Assembly (NCBI GenBank): GCA_964432595.1
Contig: CAYSOF010000016.1
Coordinates: 1 to 64,000 of the forward strand
Direction of reading: 5' to 3'
DNA length: 64,000 nt
Source of the DNA: DASYLJ01 sp964432595
Lineage (GTDB): Bacteria; Desulfobacterota; Binatia; DP-6
Under the pieces are notes generated by a model that was not told the DNA's origin, made no database searches, and saw nothing but the letters and a program-made list of their open reading frames with translations. The position numbers and the translations under genes were made by a program. Of this stretch, positions 1 to 8,748 are shown piece by piece. Each line of letters starts with the position of its first letter. The stretch's first letter is position 1.

Positions 1-1
1 G

Positions 2-526
2 GCGACGCAGAACCCGATCGAGCAGGAGGGCACGTACCCGCTGCCCGAGGCGCAGGTCGACCGCTTCATGCTGAAGCTCCGGATCGGCTACCCCACGCGC
101 GAGGAGGAGCGGCAGATCCTCGACCGCATGGCGGTCACCACCGCGGCGCGCGACGTCGCGCCGGTCGTCACGACGGACGACATCCTGAAGGCGCGCGCGC
201 TCGTCGACCAGGTGTACGTCGACGACAAGATCAAGGACTACATCGTCGACCTCGTGCTCGCGACGCGCGACCCGGCGAAGTACCAGCTCGACCTGGCGCC
301 GCTGATCGAGTACGGCGCATCCCCGCGCGCGACGCTCTGCCTGACGCTCGCGGCGCGCGCGCACGCGTTCCTCCAGGGCCGCGGCTACGTGACGCCGCAG
401 GACGTGAAATCGATCGCGCCCGACGTCATGCGCCACCGCGTGCTCGTCACCTACGAGGCCGAGGCCGAGGAGATCGACTCCGACGAGGTCGTCCGCCGCG
501 TGCTCGACGGGGTTCCCGTCCCCTAG
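2..526 (+). CDS. moxR: MoxR-family AAA+ ATPase, C-terminal part
   Basis: The reading frame is open from base 2, so the gene begins upstream of the window and only the last 174 residues are visible. The first residues, ATQNPIEQEGTYPLPEAQ, are the hallmark sensor-1/arginine-finger stretch of MoxR ATPases, followed by the lid domain (DYIVDLVLATRDP, GASPRATLCL, DVKSIAPDVMRHR). MoxR ATPases act as chaperones that mature or insert metal and vWA-domain partners. The genes directly downstream encode a DUF58 protein and vWA (Bat) proteins, the classical MoxR partners, so this is the first visible gene of a bat-type operon. The gap to the next gene is 18 bases. Walker A and B lie outside the window and cannot be checked. 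Confidence 0.95.
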   Translation, partial: ATQNPIEQEGTYPLPEAQVDRFMLKLRIGYPTREEERQILDRMAVTTAARDVAPVVTTDDILKARALVDQVYVDDKIKDYIVDLVLATRDPAKYQLDLAPLIEYGASPRATLCLTLAARAHAFLQGRGYVTPQDVKSIAPDVMRHRVLVTYEAEAEEIDSDEVVRRVLDGVPVP

Positions 527-544
527 CGGTTCCGTCCCCGCGCC

Positions 545-1420
545 ATGCTCACGCGCGAGCAGCTCAAGGCCGTCCGCAAGATCCAGATCCGCACCAGCCA
601 CCTGGTGAACGATCTGTTCGCCGGCCAGTACCAGAGCGCCTTCAAGGGCCGCGGCATGGAGTTCGCCGAGGTGCGGCTCTACCAGCCCGGCGACGAGGTG
701 CGGACGATCGACTGGAACGTCACGGCGCGCACCAGCATCCCGCACGTGAAGCGCTACGCCGAGGAGCGCGAGCTGACGGTGATGCTGCTGGTCGACGCGA
801 GCGCGTCGACGATCTTCGGCAGCGTGCGGCAGACGAAGAGCGCCCTGGCGGCGGAGCTCGGCGCCCTGTTCGCCTTCTCGGCGATCACGAACAACGACAA
901 GGTCGGCCTCGTCATCTTCACCGACCGCATCGAGCAGGCGCTGCCGCCGCGGAAGGGCACGCACCACGTGCTGCGTGTCATCCGCGAAGTGCTGAACGTG
1001 AAGCCCCAGGGCCGCGGCACCGACATCGCGGCGGCGCTCGAGCACCTCGATCACGTGACGAAGCGGCGTGCGGTCGTCTTCCTCGTGTCCGACTTCCAGG
1101 ATCCGCGCTGCGTGCACGCGCTCCGCGTCGCGGGGCGCCGGCACGACGTCATCGCCGTCGTGCTCGACGATCCGCGCGAAGGGGAGCTGCCGGACGTCGG
1201 GCTCGTCGAGCTCGAGGAGGCGGAGTCGGGCGAGCGCTACGTCCTCGACACGGGCGACGCGCGTGTGCGCCAGGCGTTCGCGGCGAAGGCGGCCGAGGTG
1301 CGCAGCGCGCGCGATCGCGTGCTCCGCGGCGCGGACGTCGACGCCATCACGATCCGCACCGATCGGCCGTACACCGAGGCGCTGATGCGCTTCTTCCGGA
1401 TGCGGGAGCGGCGGGCATGA
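545..1420 (+). CDS. DUF58 domain protein (vWA-like)
   Basis: 291 residues. It carries the DUF58 signature GRGMEFAEVRLYQPGD at about residues 35-50, followed by the conserved IDWNVTART and a vWA-like core beginning LLVDASAS (residues 82-88, a DxSxS metal-site sequence). No signal peptide is visible. DUF58 proteins almost always follow moxR and are thought to be cytoplasmic partners of the ATPase in Bat/aerotolerance and related systems. The stop overlaps the next start as ATGA, so translation is probably coupled. The ATG at 545 comes soon after the moxR stop and is the only sensible start. The exact biochemical role is not established for the family. Confidence 0.93.
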   Translation: MLTREQLKAVRKIQIRTSHLVNDLFAGQYQSAFKGRGMEFAEVRLYQPGDEVRTIDWNVTARTSIPHVKRYAEERELTVMLLVDASASTIFGSVRQTKSALAAELGALFAFSAITNNDKVGLVIFTDRIEQALPPRKGTHHVLRVIREVLNVKPQGRGTDIAAALEHLDHVTKRRAVVFLVSDFQDPRCVHALRVAGRRHDVIAVVLDDPREGELPDVGLVELEEAESGERYVLDTGDARVRQAFAAKAAEVRSARDRVLRGADVDAITIRTDRPYTEALMRFFRMRERRA

Positions 1421-2364
1421 AGGCGCTCCTGCTGCTCCTGCTGGCAACCGCCGCCCTGGCGGACGACGGCCAGGTCGCGGTGAAGGCGTGGAGCGAGCCC
1501 GACACCGTCACCATCGGCCAGCAGTTCCGCTACCTCGTCGAGGTGACGACGGCGCCCGGCGTCGAGGTGGCGCTGGCGCAGCCGACGGAGAAGCTCGGGC
1601 CGTTCGACATCCTCGACTTCGGCACCGAGAAGCCCGCCACCCGCGACGGCAAGACGGTGCTGACGCGCTGGTATCGCATCACCGGCTGGGAGACGGGCCA
1701 CCAGCTCATCCCGTCGCCCCCGGTGCAATACCGCGTGCCCGGGCAAACGCCGGAGACAGGGCCCGCGACGGCGACACCGGACGACGTCGGCGTCACGGTC
1801 GAGAGCGTGCTCGGCGAGACCGACGTCGAGAGCGCCGATATCCGCGCGATCAAGCCGCCGGAGCCGTTTCCGACGAACTGGATTCCGTACTGGATCGCCG
1901 CGGCGGCCGTCGCCGCCCTCGCGGGCGTCGTGCTCCTCGTGCGCTGGCTGCGCGCGCGCCGGCGGCGCGCGGACGTCGTGGCGGCGCCCCCACCGCCGCA
2001 CGCCGTCGCGCTGGCGGCGCTCGAGGCGCTGCGCGCGCGGCGTCTGCCCCAGCAGGGCGCGTTCAAGGAGTACTACTCGGCGCTCTCGATCATCGTGCGT
2101 ACCTACCTCGAGCAGCGCTTCGAGCTGCGCGCGCCGGAGATGACGACGGAGGAGTTCCTCGCGGTCACCGCGCGCGGCGGCCGGCTCGAGCGCGCGCACC
2201 GCTCGCTGCTGGGCCAGTTCCTCACCGAGTCGGACATGGTGAAGTTCGCGCGTCACGTGCCGACGCTGGGCGACGTCGATCGCGCCGAGGCGGCCGCGCA
2301 GCGCTTCGTCGAGGAGACGGCGCCCCGCACGCTCACGCCGGAGGACACGCGTGCGGCTGGCTGA
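1417..2364 (+). CDS. Membrane-anchored Bat-operon protein (DUF4381-like)
   Basis: 315 residues. There is a cleavable-looking signal peptide (residues 1-15, KALLLLLLATAALA), then a periplasmic beta-sandwich-like region. A single transmembrane helix (about residues 155-178, starting WIPYWIAAAA) is followed by an Arg-rich cytoplasmic anchor. The cytoplasmic tail has the helical pattern typical of DUF4381/BatD-tail domains (FKEYYSALSIIVRTYLE; LGQFLTESDMVKFAR). Its place between the DUF58 gene and batA is the usual place for this component. It overlaps the upstream gene by 4 bases and the downstream gene by 14. A scaffolding role linking the ATPase complex to the membrane is inference. Confidence 0.8.
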   Translation: MKALLLLLLATAALADDGQVAVKAWSEPDTVTIGQQFRYLVEVTTAPGVEVALAQPTEKLGPFDILDFGTEKPATRDGKTVLTRWYRITGWETGHQLIPSPPVQYRVPGQTPETGPATATPDDVGVTVESVLGETDVESADIRAIKPPEPFPTNWIPYWIAAAAVAALAGVVLLVRWLRARRRRADVVAAPPPPHAVALAALEALRARRLPQQGAFKEYYSALSIIVRTYLEQRFELRAPEMTTEEFLAVTARGGRLERAHRSLLGQFLTESDMVKFARHVPTLGDVDRAEAAAQRFVEETAPRTLTPEDTRAAG

Positions 2365-3346
2365 TCCGTGGCTGCTGCTGCTCCTGGCGCTCGTGCCGGT
2401 CGTGCTGTCGTGGGCGCGCCGACGGCGGCGGGCGCCCGCGGTGCGCTGGCCGAGCCTGGAGGTCCTGCGGGCCGTGGCGCCGGCCGGCGGGTCGCGCCGC
2501 CGTGCGATCCTCGGCGTCCTGCGCGCCGCCGCCCTCAGCCTGGTCGTCGTGGCACTGGCGCGACCGCAGCTCGGGACGGCGTCGACGAAGGTGCATCGCG
2601 AAGGCGTCGACGTGGTGCTGGCGGTCGACGTATCGGGCAGCATGCTCGCCGAGGACTTCACGGTCGGCGACAAGCGCGCGAACCGGCTCGACGCGGTGAA
2701 GGACGTCGTCCGCGGCTTCGTCACCGCGCGTCCCGAGGACCGGATCGGTCTCGTCGTGTTCGCCGCGCGGCCCTACACGCAGGCGCCGCTGACGCTCGAC
2801 CACGGCTGGCTCCTGCAGAACCTCGATCGCGCGAAGATCGGCATGATCGAGGACGGCACGGCCGTCGGCTCGGCGCTCGCAACGGCGACGAACCGCCTGC
2901 GCGCGTCGACGGCGCCGAGCAAGTTCGTCGTGCTGCTCACCGACGGCCAGAGCAACGCCGGCCGCATCACGCCGCAGACGGCCGCCGACGCCGCGGCGGC
3001 GCTCGGCATCAAGGTGTACACGATCGGCGCGGGGACGCGCGGCATGGCGCCGTATCCGGTGCAGGACCTCTTCGGCAACACCGTCTACCGGCCCGTCCAG
3101 GTCGACATCGACGAGCCGACGCTCGAGGCCATCGCGAAGACGACGGGCGGCCGCTACTTCCGCGCGACCGACACCGAGAGCCTGCGCGACGTCTACGAGG
3201 AGATCGACGCCGCGGAGAAGGCGCCGTTCGAGGCGCCGCAGTACCTCGAGCACCGCGAGATGTATCCGTGGCTCGTGTGGCCGGCGCTGGCGCTGCTGCT
3301 GCTGGAGGTGGGGCTCGCGGAGACCGTGCTGAGGAAGCTCCCGTGA
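2351..3346 (+). CDS. batA: BatA-like membrane vWA protein
   Basis: 331 residues with a GTG start inside the end of the upstream gene (14-base overlap). N-terminal membrane helix (LLLLLALVPVVLSW), a second helix at about 55-73, a vWA domain at about 85-290 with an intact MIDAS (DVSGS, Asp at residue 93) and TDGQSNAG, and a C-terminal helix near 300-325 (PALALLLLEVGLAE). This helix-helix-vWA-helix layout is that of BatA of the Bacteroides aerotolerance operon. Such proteins present a metal-dependent interaction domain on the cytoplasmic face, served by the MoxR/DUF58 partners upstream. The actual client is unknown. Confidence 0.9.
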   Translation: MRLADPWLLLLLALVPVVLSWARRRRRAPAVRWPSLEVLRAVAPAGGSRRRAILGVLRAAALSLVVVALARPQLGTASTKVHREGVDVVLAVDVSGSMLAEDFTVGDKRANRLDAVKDVVRGFVTARPEDRIGLVVFAARPYTQAPLTLDHGWLLQNLDRAKIGMIEDGTAVGSALATATNRLRASTAPSKFVVLLTDGQSNAGRITPQTAADAAAALGIKVYTIGAGTRGMAPYPVQDLFGNTVYRPVQVDIDEPTLEAIAKTTGGRYFRATDTESLRDVYEEIDAAEKAPFEAPQYLEHREMYPWLVWPALALLLLEVGLAETVLRKLP

Positions 3347-5259
3347 CGGCCGCGTTCTCCTGGCAGCATCCCGTCGTGCTCGCGGCACTGCTGCTGGTGC
3401 CGGCGCTCGCGGCGTTCCTCGCGTGGGCGTGGCGGCGCCGGGCGCAGGCGCTCGACGCGTTCGTCGCCTCGAGCCTCCTGCCGGTCGTCGCGCCCGACGT
3501 CGACCCGCGCCGCCGCACGCGCCGCGCGACGCTACGGACGGCGGCGATCGCGCTGCTCGTGATCGCGCTCGCGGGCCCCATGTGGGGCTTCCGGTGGGAA
3601 TCGGTGAAGCGCGAGGGCATCGATCTCATGATCGCGCTCGACACGTCGCGCAGCATGCTGACGAGCGACGTCAAGCCGAACCGGCTGACGCGCGCGAAGC
3701 TCGGCATCCAGGATCTGCTCGCCGAGACGCAGGGCGATCGGGTGGGCCTCATCGCCTTCGCCGGGACCGCGTTCGTGCAGTGTCCGCTGACGCTCGACCA
3801 GGGCGCGTTCCTGCAGAGCCTGGAGGCGTGCGACGTCGGGATCATCCCGCGCGGCGGTACCGATCTCGCGTCGGCGATCGACACGGCGCTCGGCGCGTTC
3901 GCAGGACGGCAGAGCGACAACCAGGCGCTCGTGCTGATCACCGACGGCGAGAGCCTCGAGGGCGACTGGAAGGCGTCCGTGGCGCGCGCGAAGGAGCGCG
4001 GGCTTCGCATCTTCACCGTCGGCATCGGCACGACCGAGGGCGAGCTGGTGCCGGGCGACGGCGGCAGCTTCTTCAAGGACCGCCGCGGGCAGGCGGTCAC
4101 CTCGCGGCTCGACGAGACCACCCTGCAGCAGATCGCCGTCGACACGGGCGGCGTGTATCTGCACGCGGCGGGCGCATCGATGGGCCTCACCGAGCTGTAT
4201 CGCGATCACATCGCGTCGATCGACAAGCGCGAGCTCGAGAGTACGCTCGAACGGCGCTGGGAGCCGCGCTTCCAGATCCCGCTCGCGCTGGCGCTGCTGC
4301 TCCTCCTGCTCGAGCCGTTCGTCGACGAGCGCCGCCAGACGCCGCGGCCGCGGCGCGCGTGGCGTCTGCGCGGCGCGGCGGCGGCCGTCGTGCTCGCCGC
4401 GCTCTCGATCGGCTGGTTCGACCCGCACGCGAAGGGCCGCGAGGGCAACCGGCTCTACGCGGAGGGCAAGTTCAGCGAAGCGGCCACGGCGTACAACGAG
4501 GGGCTGGTCGACGATCCCGACTCGGAGGCGCTCCACTTCAACCTGGGCGACGCGCAGTACGAGGCCAAGGAGTACGACGCGGCGTTGGCCGCCTACGGGC
4601 AGGTGGGTGCCGATCCGGCGCGCGACGCGCGCGTCGCCTACAATGTCGGCAACGTGAAGTATCGGCAGGGCGCCGCGGTCGAGGGCGCGGAGCCGCAGAA
4701 GGCGATCCAGCAGTGGACGGAGGCGCTGGTCGCGTATCGTCGCGCGCTCGGCGTCGCGCCCGACGACCGGGACGCCAAGTTCAACTACGAGCTGGTGCTC
4801 GCGAAGATCAAGGCGCTGCAGAAGAAGCTCGAGGAGCAGCAGCAACAGCAGGACCAGAACCAGGAGCAGAAGGAGGAGCAGCAGCAGGACGAGCAGAAGT
4901 CGGAAGATCAGCAGAAGCCCGACGACCAGCAGCAGCAGAACGACCAGCAGCAGGCGCAGGACCAGCAGCAGGCGCAGGACCAGCAGCAGGACGACCAGGA
5001 GCAGGATCAGCAGCAGCCGGAGCCGACGCCGGACGAGCAGCAGCAAGCGCAGCAGGCCCAGCAGCAACCACAGGAGCGGGCGGAGCAGCAGCCGCAGGAC
5101 GCGCAGCAGGCGCAGGCCGGCGATGCGGGCGAGGGCGAGATGACGCAGGACGAGGCCGCCGCGCTGCTCGACTCGCAGCGCGACCAGGAGGTGCAACCCG
5201 ACGAGGTCGTGCGCCGCCTGCAGGGCGCCGGCGTCGCCGAGGCCGCCAAGGACTGGTGA
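3343..5259 (+). CDS. batB: BatB-BatC fusion: membrane vWA plus TPR plus Gln-rich tail
   Basis: 638 residues from the GTG at 3343, which overlaps the batA stop by 4 bases; the frame is open further upstream but that part is antisense or out-of-frame shadow. Order: two N-terminal helices (residues about 8-27 and 59-77), a vWA domain (about 95-290; the MIDAS reads DTSRS rather than DxSGS), a membrane helix near 310-325, another near 345, TPR repeats at about 365-490 (EGNRLYAEGKFSEAATAY; LHFNLGDAQYEAKEYDAA), then a Gln/Asp/Glu tract at 497-590. BatB and BatC are separate proteins in Bacteroides, so this is a fusion. The next gene starts within the stop codon (TGATG). Confidence 0.9.
   Translation: MTAAFSWQHPVVLAALLLVPALAAFLAWAWRRRAQALDAFVASSLLPVVAPDVDPRRRTRRATLRTAAIALLVIALAGPMWGFRWESVKREGIDLMIALDTSRSMLTSDVKPNRLTRAKLGIQDLLAETQGDRVGLIAFAGTAFVQCPLTLDQGAFLQSLEACDVGIIPRGGTDLASAIDTALGAFAGRQSDNQALVLITDGESLEGDWKASVARAKERGLRIFTVGIGTTEGELVPGDGGSFFKDRRGQAVTSRLDETTLQQIAVDTGGVYLHAAGASMGLTELYRDHIASIDKRELESTLERRWEPRFQIPLALALLLLLLEPFVDERRQTPRPRRAWRLRGAAAAVVLAALSIGWFDPHAKGREGNRLYAEGKFSEAATAYNEGLVDDPDSEALHFNLGDAQYEAKEYDAALAAYGQVGADPARDARVAYNVGNVKYRQGAAVEGAEPQKAIQQWTEALVAYRRALGVAPDDRDAKFNYELVLAKIKALQKKLEEQQQQQDQNQEQKEEQQQDEQKSEDQQKPDDQQQQNDQQQAQDQQQAQDQQQDDQEQDQQQPEPTPDEQQQAQQAQQQPQERAEQQPQDAQQAQAGDAGEGEMTQDEAAALLDSQRDQEVQPDEVVRRLQGAGVAEAAKDW
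4831..5112 (+). repeat. Gln/Asp-rich low-complexity coding repeat
   Basis: About 280 bases inside the batB/C reading frame consist of imperfect CAG/GAC/GAG repeats, including adjacent copies of a unit encoding QAQDQQ. The encoded tract is a long, acidic, Gln-rich and presumably disordered linker after the TPR domain. Tracts of this sort are common after the TPR part of BatC-like proteins. The antisense strand gives long Leu-rich open frames here, which are artefacts. Confidence 0.9.
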
Positions 5260-7769
5260 TGCGCCGCCTGCTGCTCCTCGCGCTGCTCGTGCTTGCCCAC
5301 GCCGCATGGGCGCAGGTCACCGGCCGGGCGCGCCTCGATCCGCCGCAGATCGCGATGGGCGAGACGTCCGACCTCGAGGTCGTCGTCGAGCATGCGCGCA
5401 GCACCGGGGCCCCCGCCATCGCCAACGTCGACGGGCTGCAGGTGCAGTACGCCGGTCCCGAGACGAACGTCTCGATCGTGAACGGGCAGGTGACGCAGTC
5501 GGTGACGCACCACTTCACCGTGACGCCGCTGCGCGAGGGGATCTTCACGATCGGGCCGATCACCGTCCCGCACGAGGGCGGCACGGTCTCGGCGGGGACG
5601 GTGCGGCTGCAGGTGCGCGCCGGCGCGGCGGGCGCAGCGCCGCCTGGCGGCGACCAGCTCGCGCTGACCATGGGCGCGCCGCGCACGAGCGTCTGGCTGC
5701 ACGAGCGGCTGCCGCTGCAGGTGCAGCTCCGCGTCGGGGCGGTCCGCGTGGGCGACGTGCAGTACCCGGAGATCCCCGCCGACGGCGTCGCGTTCGAGCA
5801 GCTGAAGGAGCCGACGCAGCGCCAGGAGCAGACGGCGGACGGGACGGTGCAGGTCGTCGACTTCCGCACCGCGCTGACGCCGCTTCGCACGGGCGCCATC
5901 ACCATCGGCCCCGCCACCATGCGCCTTTCGGTGCTGGCGCAACGGCAGGGCCGGCGCACGATCTTCCAGCCCGGCCTGACGCGCCAGCCCGTGCAGCTCA
6001 CCACGCAGCCGCTCGAGCTCGAGGTCCAGCCGTTGCCCGACGCCGGACGCCCCGCGGATTTCTCCGGGGCGGTCGGTCTGTTCGCGCTCGACGTGCGCGC
6101 GACGCCGACGGAGCTGACGCAGGGCGACCCGGTCACGCTGACGATCACGCTGCGCGGCGACGGCAACCTCGCCTCGGCCACGCCACCCGCGCTGAGCGCG
6201 ACGGACACGCTGCGCGTCTATCCGCCGCAGGCTGCCAACCAGCAGCAGAACGTCTCGTCCTCGGGCGACGGCCTCGAGCGCGTCTACGAGCAGGTCGTCA
6301 TCCCGCAGGGGAGCGGGGCGGTGACGTTGCCGGCGCTGCGCTTCTCGTTCTTCGATCCGACGGCGGGCCGGTACCGCACGGTGAGCCCGCGGCCGATCGC
6401 GCTGCAGATCAAGCCGTCCGCACGCGCCACCGAGGCGCCGCAGATCGTGGGCGGCGTGCCGGCGGAGCGGCCCGCGAAGCCGGCGGAGGCGCTCGGCCGC
6501 GACATCGTCTTCATCAAGGACGCGCCCGGCGCGCTCGCGGCGACGGGTGCGCACCGCTGGCAGCACCCACTGTTCTGGCTGCTGCAGCTGGTCCCGGTCG
6601 CCGTCTGGCTCGCCGTGCGCGCCGTCGATCGCCGGCGCCGCCGCCTCGGTACCGACGTGCGCTTCGCGCGCTTCACCCGGGCGGGCGCGACGGCGCGCGA
6701 CGGGCTCGCGGCGGCGCGGGCGGCGCTCGACGCGGGCGATCGCGCGGCGTTCTACGACCGCGTCGCGGGCGCGGTGCACGACTATTTGTCGGCGAAGCTC
6801 GACCTGCCGCCGGGCAGCGTCACCGCGGAGCGCGCCGGCGAGCGCCTGCGGCGCGCGCAGGTGCCCGACGGCCTCGCCGCGGAGCTGCAGGCGTTCTTCG
6901 GGACGTGCGAGCAGGCGCGTTTCGCGCCGCGCTCCGGGGCCGACGGCGACATGCGGCGCACGCTCGAGCGCGCCGACGCCATCGTGCGCGCCCTCGAGCG
7001 CGAGCGCCGGCTGCGTCCGGGGGCGATCGCGGTGGCGCTGCTCGCGATCGGGACGTCCGCGGGGATGGCCGGCGCCGCGGGCAATCCGAGCGCGGATTTC
7101 TTCCGTGGCAACGCCCTCTACGCCGACGGCCGCTACGCCGACGCGGCGGTGGCCTACGAGCAGGCGGGGGCGGGCGGCGCCGGCAGCGCGCCGCTCTGGT
7201 TCAACCTCGGCAACGCGTGGCTGAAGGCCGGCGACGTCGGCCGTGCGATCGCGGCGTACGAGCGGGCGCGCCGCCTGGCGCCGCGCGACCCCGACGTCGC
7301 GGCGAACCTCGGCTTCGCCCGCGAGGAGGCGGAGATCACGGTCGCGCCGCCGCCGCTCGCGGCGCGGCTGCTCGTGCCGCTGGCGTTCCGCGCGACGAGC
7401 GACGAGCTCCTGCTGCTCGCGAGCGTCGCGTGGTGGCTCCTGTTCCTGCTGCTGGCCGCGGGGCTGCTCTGGCCGCGCGCGCAGCGCGGGCTCGTGCGCG
7501 GTGCGGTCGCCGCCGGCGTCCTCCTCGCCGTCGCCGGCAGCGCCGCCGCCTACCGCATCGTCACCGTCGACCGGCGGCCGGTCGCGGTGGTGATGGGCGC
7601 GAAGGACGTCGCCGTGCGCTTCGAGCCGTCGGCGAGCGGCACGGCGCACTTCGACGCGGCGCCGGGCACGATGCTCGACGTGCTGGCGGAGCGCGACGCG
7701 TGGGTGCAGGTCGCGCGCGACGACGGCGTGCGCGGCTGGATCGAGCGTTCGGCGCTGGCGATGCCTTGA
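5259..7769 (+). CDS. batD: BatD-BatE fusion: secreted BatD region, TM, TPR and SH3
   Basis: 836 residues, ATG overlapping the batB/C stop by one base. A signal peptide (RRLLLLALLVLAHAAWA) leads into a BatD (oxygen-tolerance) region with several beta-sandwich repeats (TPLREGIFTIGPITVP; TPLRTGAITIGPATMR). A transmembrane helix at about 436-455 is followed by a DUF4381-like helical domain (YLSAKLDLPPGSVTAERAG), TPR repeats at about 605-690 (GNALYADGRYADAAVAYEQA), two further helices at 715-770, and an SH3-type domain ending in VRGWIERSALAMP. The TPR-TM-SH3 half corresponds to BatE. This is the last gene of the operon. The boundaries are approximate, but the BatD assignment is firm. Confidence 0.9.
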   Translation: MRRLLLLALLVLAHAAWAQVTGRARLDPPQIAMGETSDLEVVVEHARSTGAPAIANVDGLQVQYAGPETNVSIVNGQVTQSVTHHFTVTPLREGIFTIGPITVPHEGGTVSAGTVRLQVRAGAAGAAPPGGDQLALTMGAPRTSVWLHERLPLQVQLRVGAVRVGDVQYPEIPADGVAFEQLKEPTQRQEQTADGTVQVVDFRTALTPLRTGAITIGPATMRLSVLAQRQGRRTIFQPGLTRQPVQLTTQPLELEVQPLPDAGRPADFSGAVGLFALDVRATPTELTQGDPVTLTITLRGDGNLASATPPALSATDTLRVYPPQAANQQQNVSSSGDGLERVYEQVVIPQGSGAVTLPALRFSFFDPTAGRYRTVSPRPIALQIKPSARATEAPQIVGGVPAERPAKPAEALGRDIVFIKDAPGALAATGAHRWQHPLFWLLQLVPVAVWLAVRAVDRRRRRLGTDVRFARFTRAGATARDGLAAARAALDAGDRAAFYDRVAGAVHDYLSAKLDLPPGSVTAERAGERLRRAQVPDGLAAELQAFFGTCEQARFAPRSGADGDMRRTLERADAIVRALERERRLRPGAIAVALLAIGTSAGMAGAAGNPSADFFRGNALYADGRYADAAVAYEQAGAGGAGSAPLWFNLGNAWLKAGDVGRAIAAYERARRLAPRDPDVAANLGFAREEAEITVAPPPLAARLLVPLAFRATSDELLLLASVAWWLLFLLLAAGLLWPRAQRGLVRGAVAAGVLLAVAGSAAAYRIVTVDRRPVAVVMGAKDVAVRFEPSASGTAHFDAAPGTMLDVLAERDAWVQVARDDGVRGWIERSALAMP

Positions 7770-7779
7770 TCGCACCCCC

Positions 7780-7801
7780 ATCGCGGTGCGATCGCGGTGC
7801 G
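7780..7801. repeat. Two direct copies of an 11-base unit
   Basis: ATCGCGGTGCG is repeated head to tail and followed by a partial third copy (ATCGG), directly between batD and the basic-protein gene. It might be a regulatory motif for the basic-protein gene or simple slippage; nothing in the window separates these. Confidence 0.5.
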
Positions 7802-7841
7802 ATCGGCGTGACGTCGTGCGGCACGCGTGATAGCGGAGCGC

Positions 7842-8090
7842 ATGCCCACGACACGGAAGCCGAAGGCAGCAGCGAAGAAGAAGACCGCCGCGAAGTCCGC
7901 GCGCGCCGCGAAGCCCGCCGCGAAGAAGAAGAGGGCGGCGAAGAAGACGGTCGCCAAGGCCCGACCGAAGGCCAAGGCTGCTGCGAGGAAGGCGCCGTCG
8001 GCGCCGAAGACGAAGGCGGCGGCGCCGGCGGCCGCGCCGATGACGTCGCGCGCGTGGCCTGGTCTGCCGCCGCGCTACTTCCAGCGCTGA
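7842..8090 (+). CDS. Small histone-H1-like Lys/Ala-rich basic protein
   Basis: 82 residues, of which the first 60 or so are repeated Lys-Ala-Ala/Lys-Lys blocks (KPKAAAKKKTAAK, AAKKKRAAKKTVAK), ending in a short non-repetitive tail (MTSRAWPGLPPRYFQR). Composition and repeats match the bacterial histone H1-like tails that bind DNA or polyanions non-specifically. A GTG at 7827 would add five residues; I chose the ATG because it begins the basic repeats. The gene stands alone after the Bat operon. A nucleoid-associated role is inference from composition; an AlgP-like role is an alternative. Confidence 0.7.
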   Translation: MPTTRKPKAAAKKKTAAKSARAAKPAAKKKRAAKKTVAKARPKAKAAARKAPSAPKTKAAAPAAAPMTSRAWPGLPPRYFQR

Positions 8091-8117
8091 CGCGCGCCGC
8101 CGGCGGCGGAATTCGTT

Positions 8118-8135
8118 GCGGCCCCGAAAGGCCGC
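8118..8135. terminator. Weak GC hairpin after the basic-protein gene
   Basis: A 6-bp perfect stem (GCGGCC/GGCCGC) with a 6-base loop lies 28 bases after the basic-protein stop and just before the TPR gene. There is no clear T-run, so termination is only a possibility. Confidence 0.3.
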
Positions 8136-8152
8136 GTGTTACGCCACCGGCC

Positions 8153-8734
8153 ATGCGGGCCCGCTTCCTGGCCGTGCTCGTCCTCGCGGCGGGTGCGGCG
8201 CTCGGCGTGTGGTGGCTCGGCGGTGACACCGTCGCGCCGCCCCGGCCCGTCGAGCGCGCGGCGGTCGAGCGCCGGGCCGAGCCGCGGCCCGACGTCGCGC
8301 CCGAGGCGGAGCCACCCGCGGGACGGCCCGTGCCCGCGGCACCCGTCGTCACGCCCGAGGCGCGCCGCGACGCCGCGGCACTGATCGCGTCGGCGGCGGA
8401 AGCTCGCGCGGGCGGCGACCTGCGCGCCGCGGTTGGCCAGCTGCAGGCCGCCGTCGAGCGCGCGCCGTCCGTCGAGACGCACGCGGCGCTCGGCGCGCTG
8501 TATCTCGAGATGGGCGTCACGTCTGCCGCGGATACGCAGCTGCGCGCCGCGGCCGAAGGCGATCCCACCAATGCGGACCGGTGGATCGCCCTGGCGAACG
8601 CCTACCACATGAAACCGGACCCGGGGGCCGCGGCGGACGCGCTGGCCCGGGCACGCGAGGTCGAGCCCGGGCTCCGGGTGACCCGCAACGCAGACGGATG
8701 GCTCGTGCGCGAGGCGCCGGCGCCGCAACCGTGA
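8153..8734 (+). CDS. Membrane-anchored TPR protein
   Basis: 193 residues from the ATG at 8153. The N-terminal hydrophobic segment (RARFLAVLVLAAGAALGVWWL) looks like an uncleaved anchor or signal peptide and is followed by a Pro/Ala/Glu-rich linker. From about residue 75 there are two to three TPR-like helical pairs (AARAGGDLRAAVGQLQAAVE; HAALGALYLEMGVTSAADTQ; WIALANAYHMKPDPGAAADA). It is probably a periplasmic or membrane-attached protein-interaction module. The start lies 15 codons before the hydrophobic segment ends, and longer versions of the frame are shadow. No specific partner is evident; the next gene starts 14 bases downstream, so the two may be co-transcribed. Confidence 0.75.
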   Translation: MRARFLAVLVLAAGAALGVWWLGGDTVAPPRPVERAAVERRAEPRPDVAPEAEPPAGRPVPAAPVVTPEARRDAAALIASAAEARAGGDLRAAVGQLQAAVERAPSVETHAALGALYLEMGVTSAADTQLRAAAEGDPTNADRWIALANAYHMKPDPGAAADALARAREVEPGLRVTRNADGWLVREAPAPQP

Positions 8735-8748
8735 GGGGAAGACGCGAC

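Noticed and set aside
1237..2724. Long open frame on the minus strand across DUF58/batA
   Set aside because: Arg/Ala-rich translation of the antisense of real genes; in G+C-rich DNA the antisense and shifted frames of coding DNA stay open. No domain or ribosome site.
3532..5307. Leu-rich minus-strand frame opposite the batB/C Gln tract
   Set aside because: Its poly-Leu runs are the antisense of CAG repeats; no signal peptide or conserved motif.
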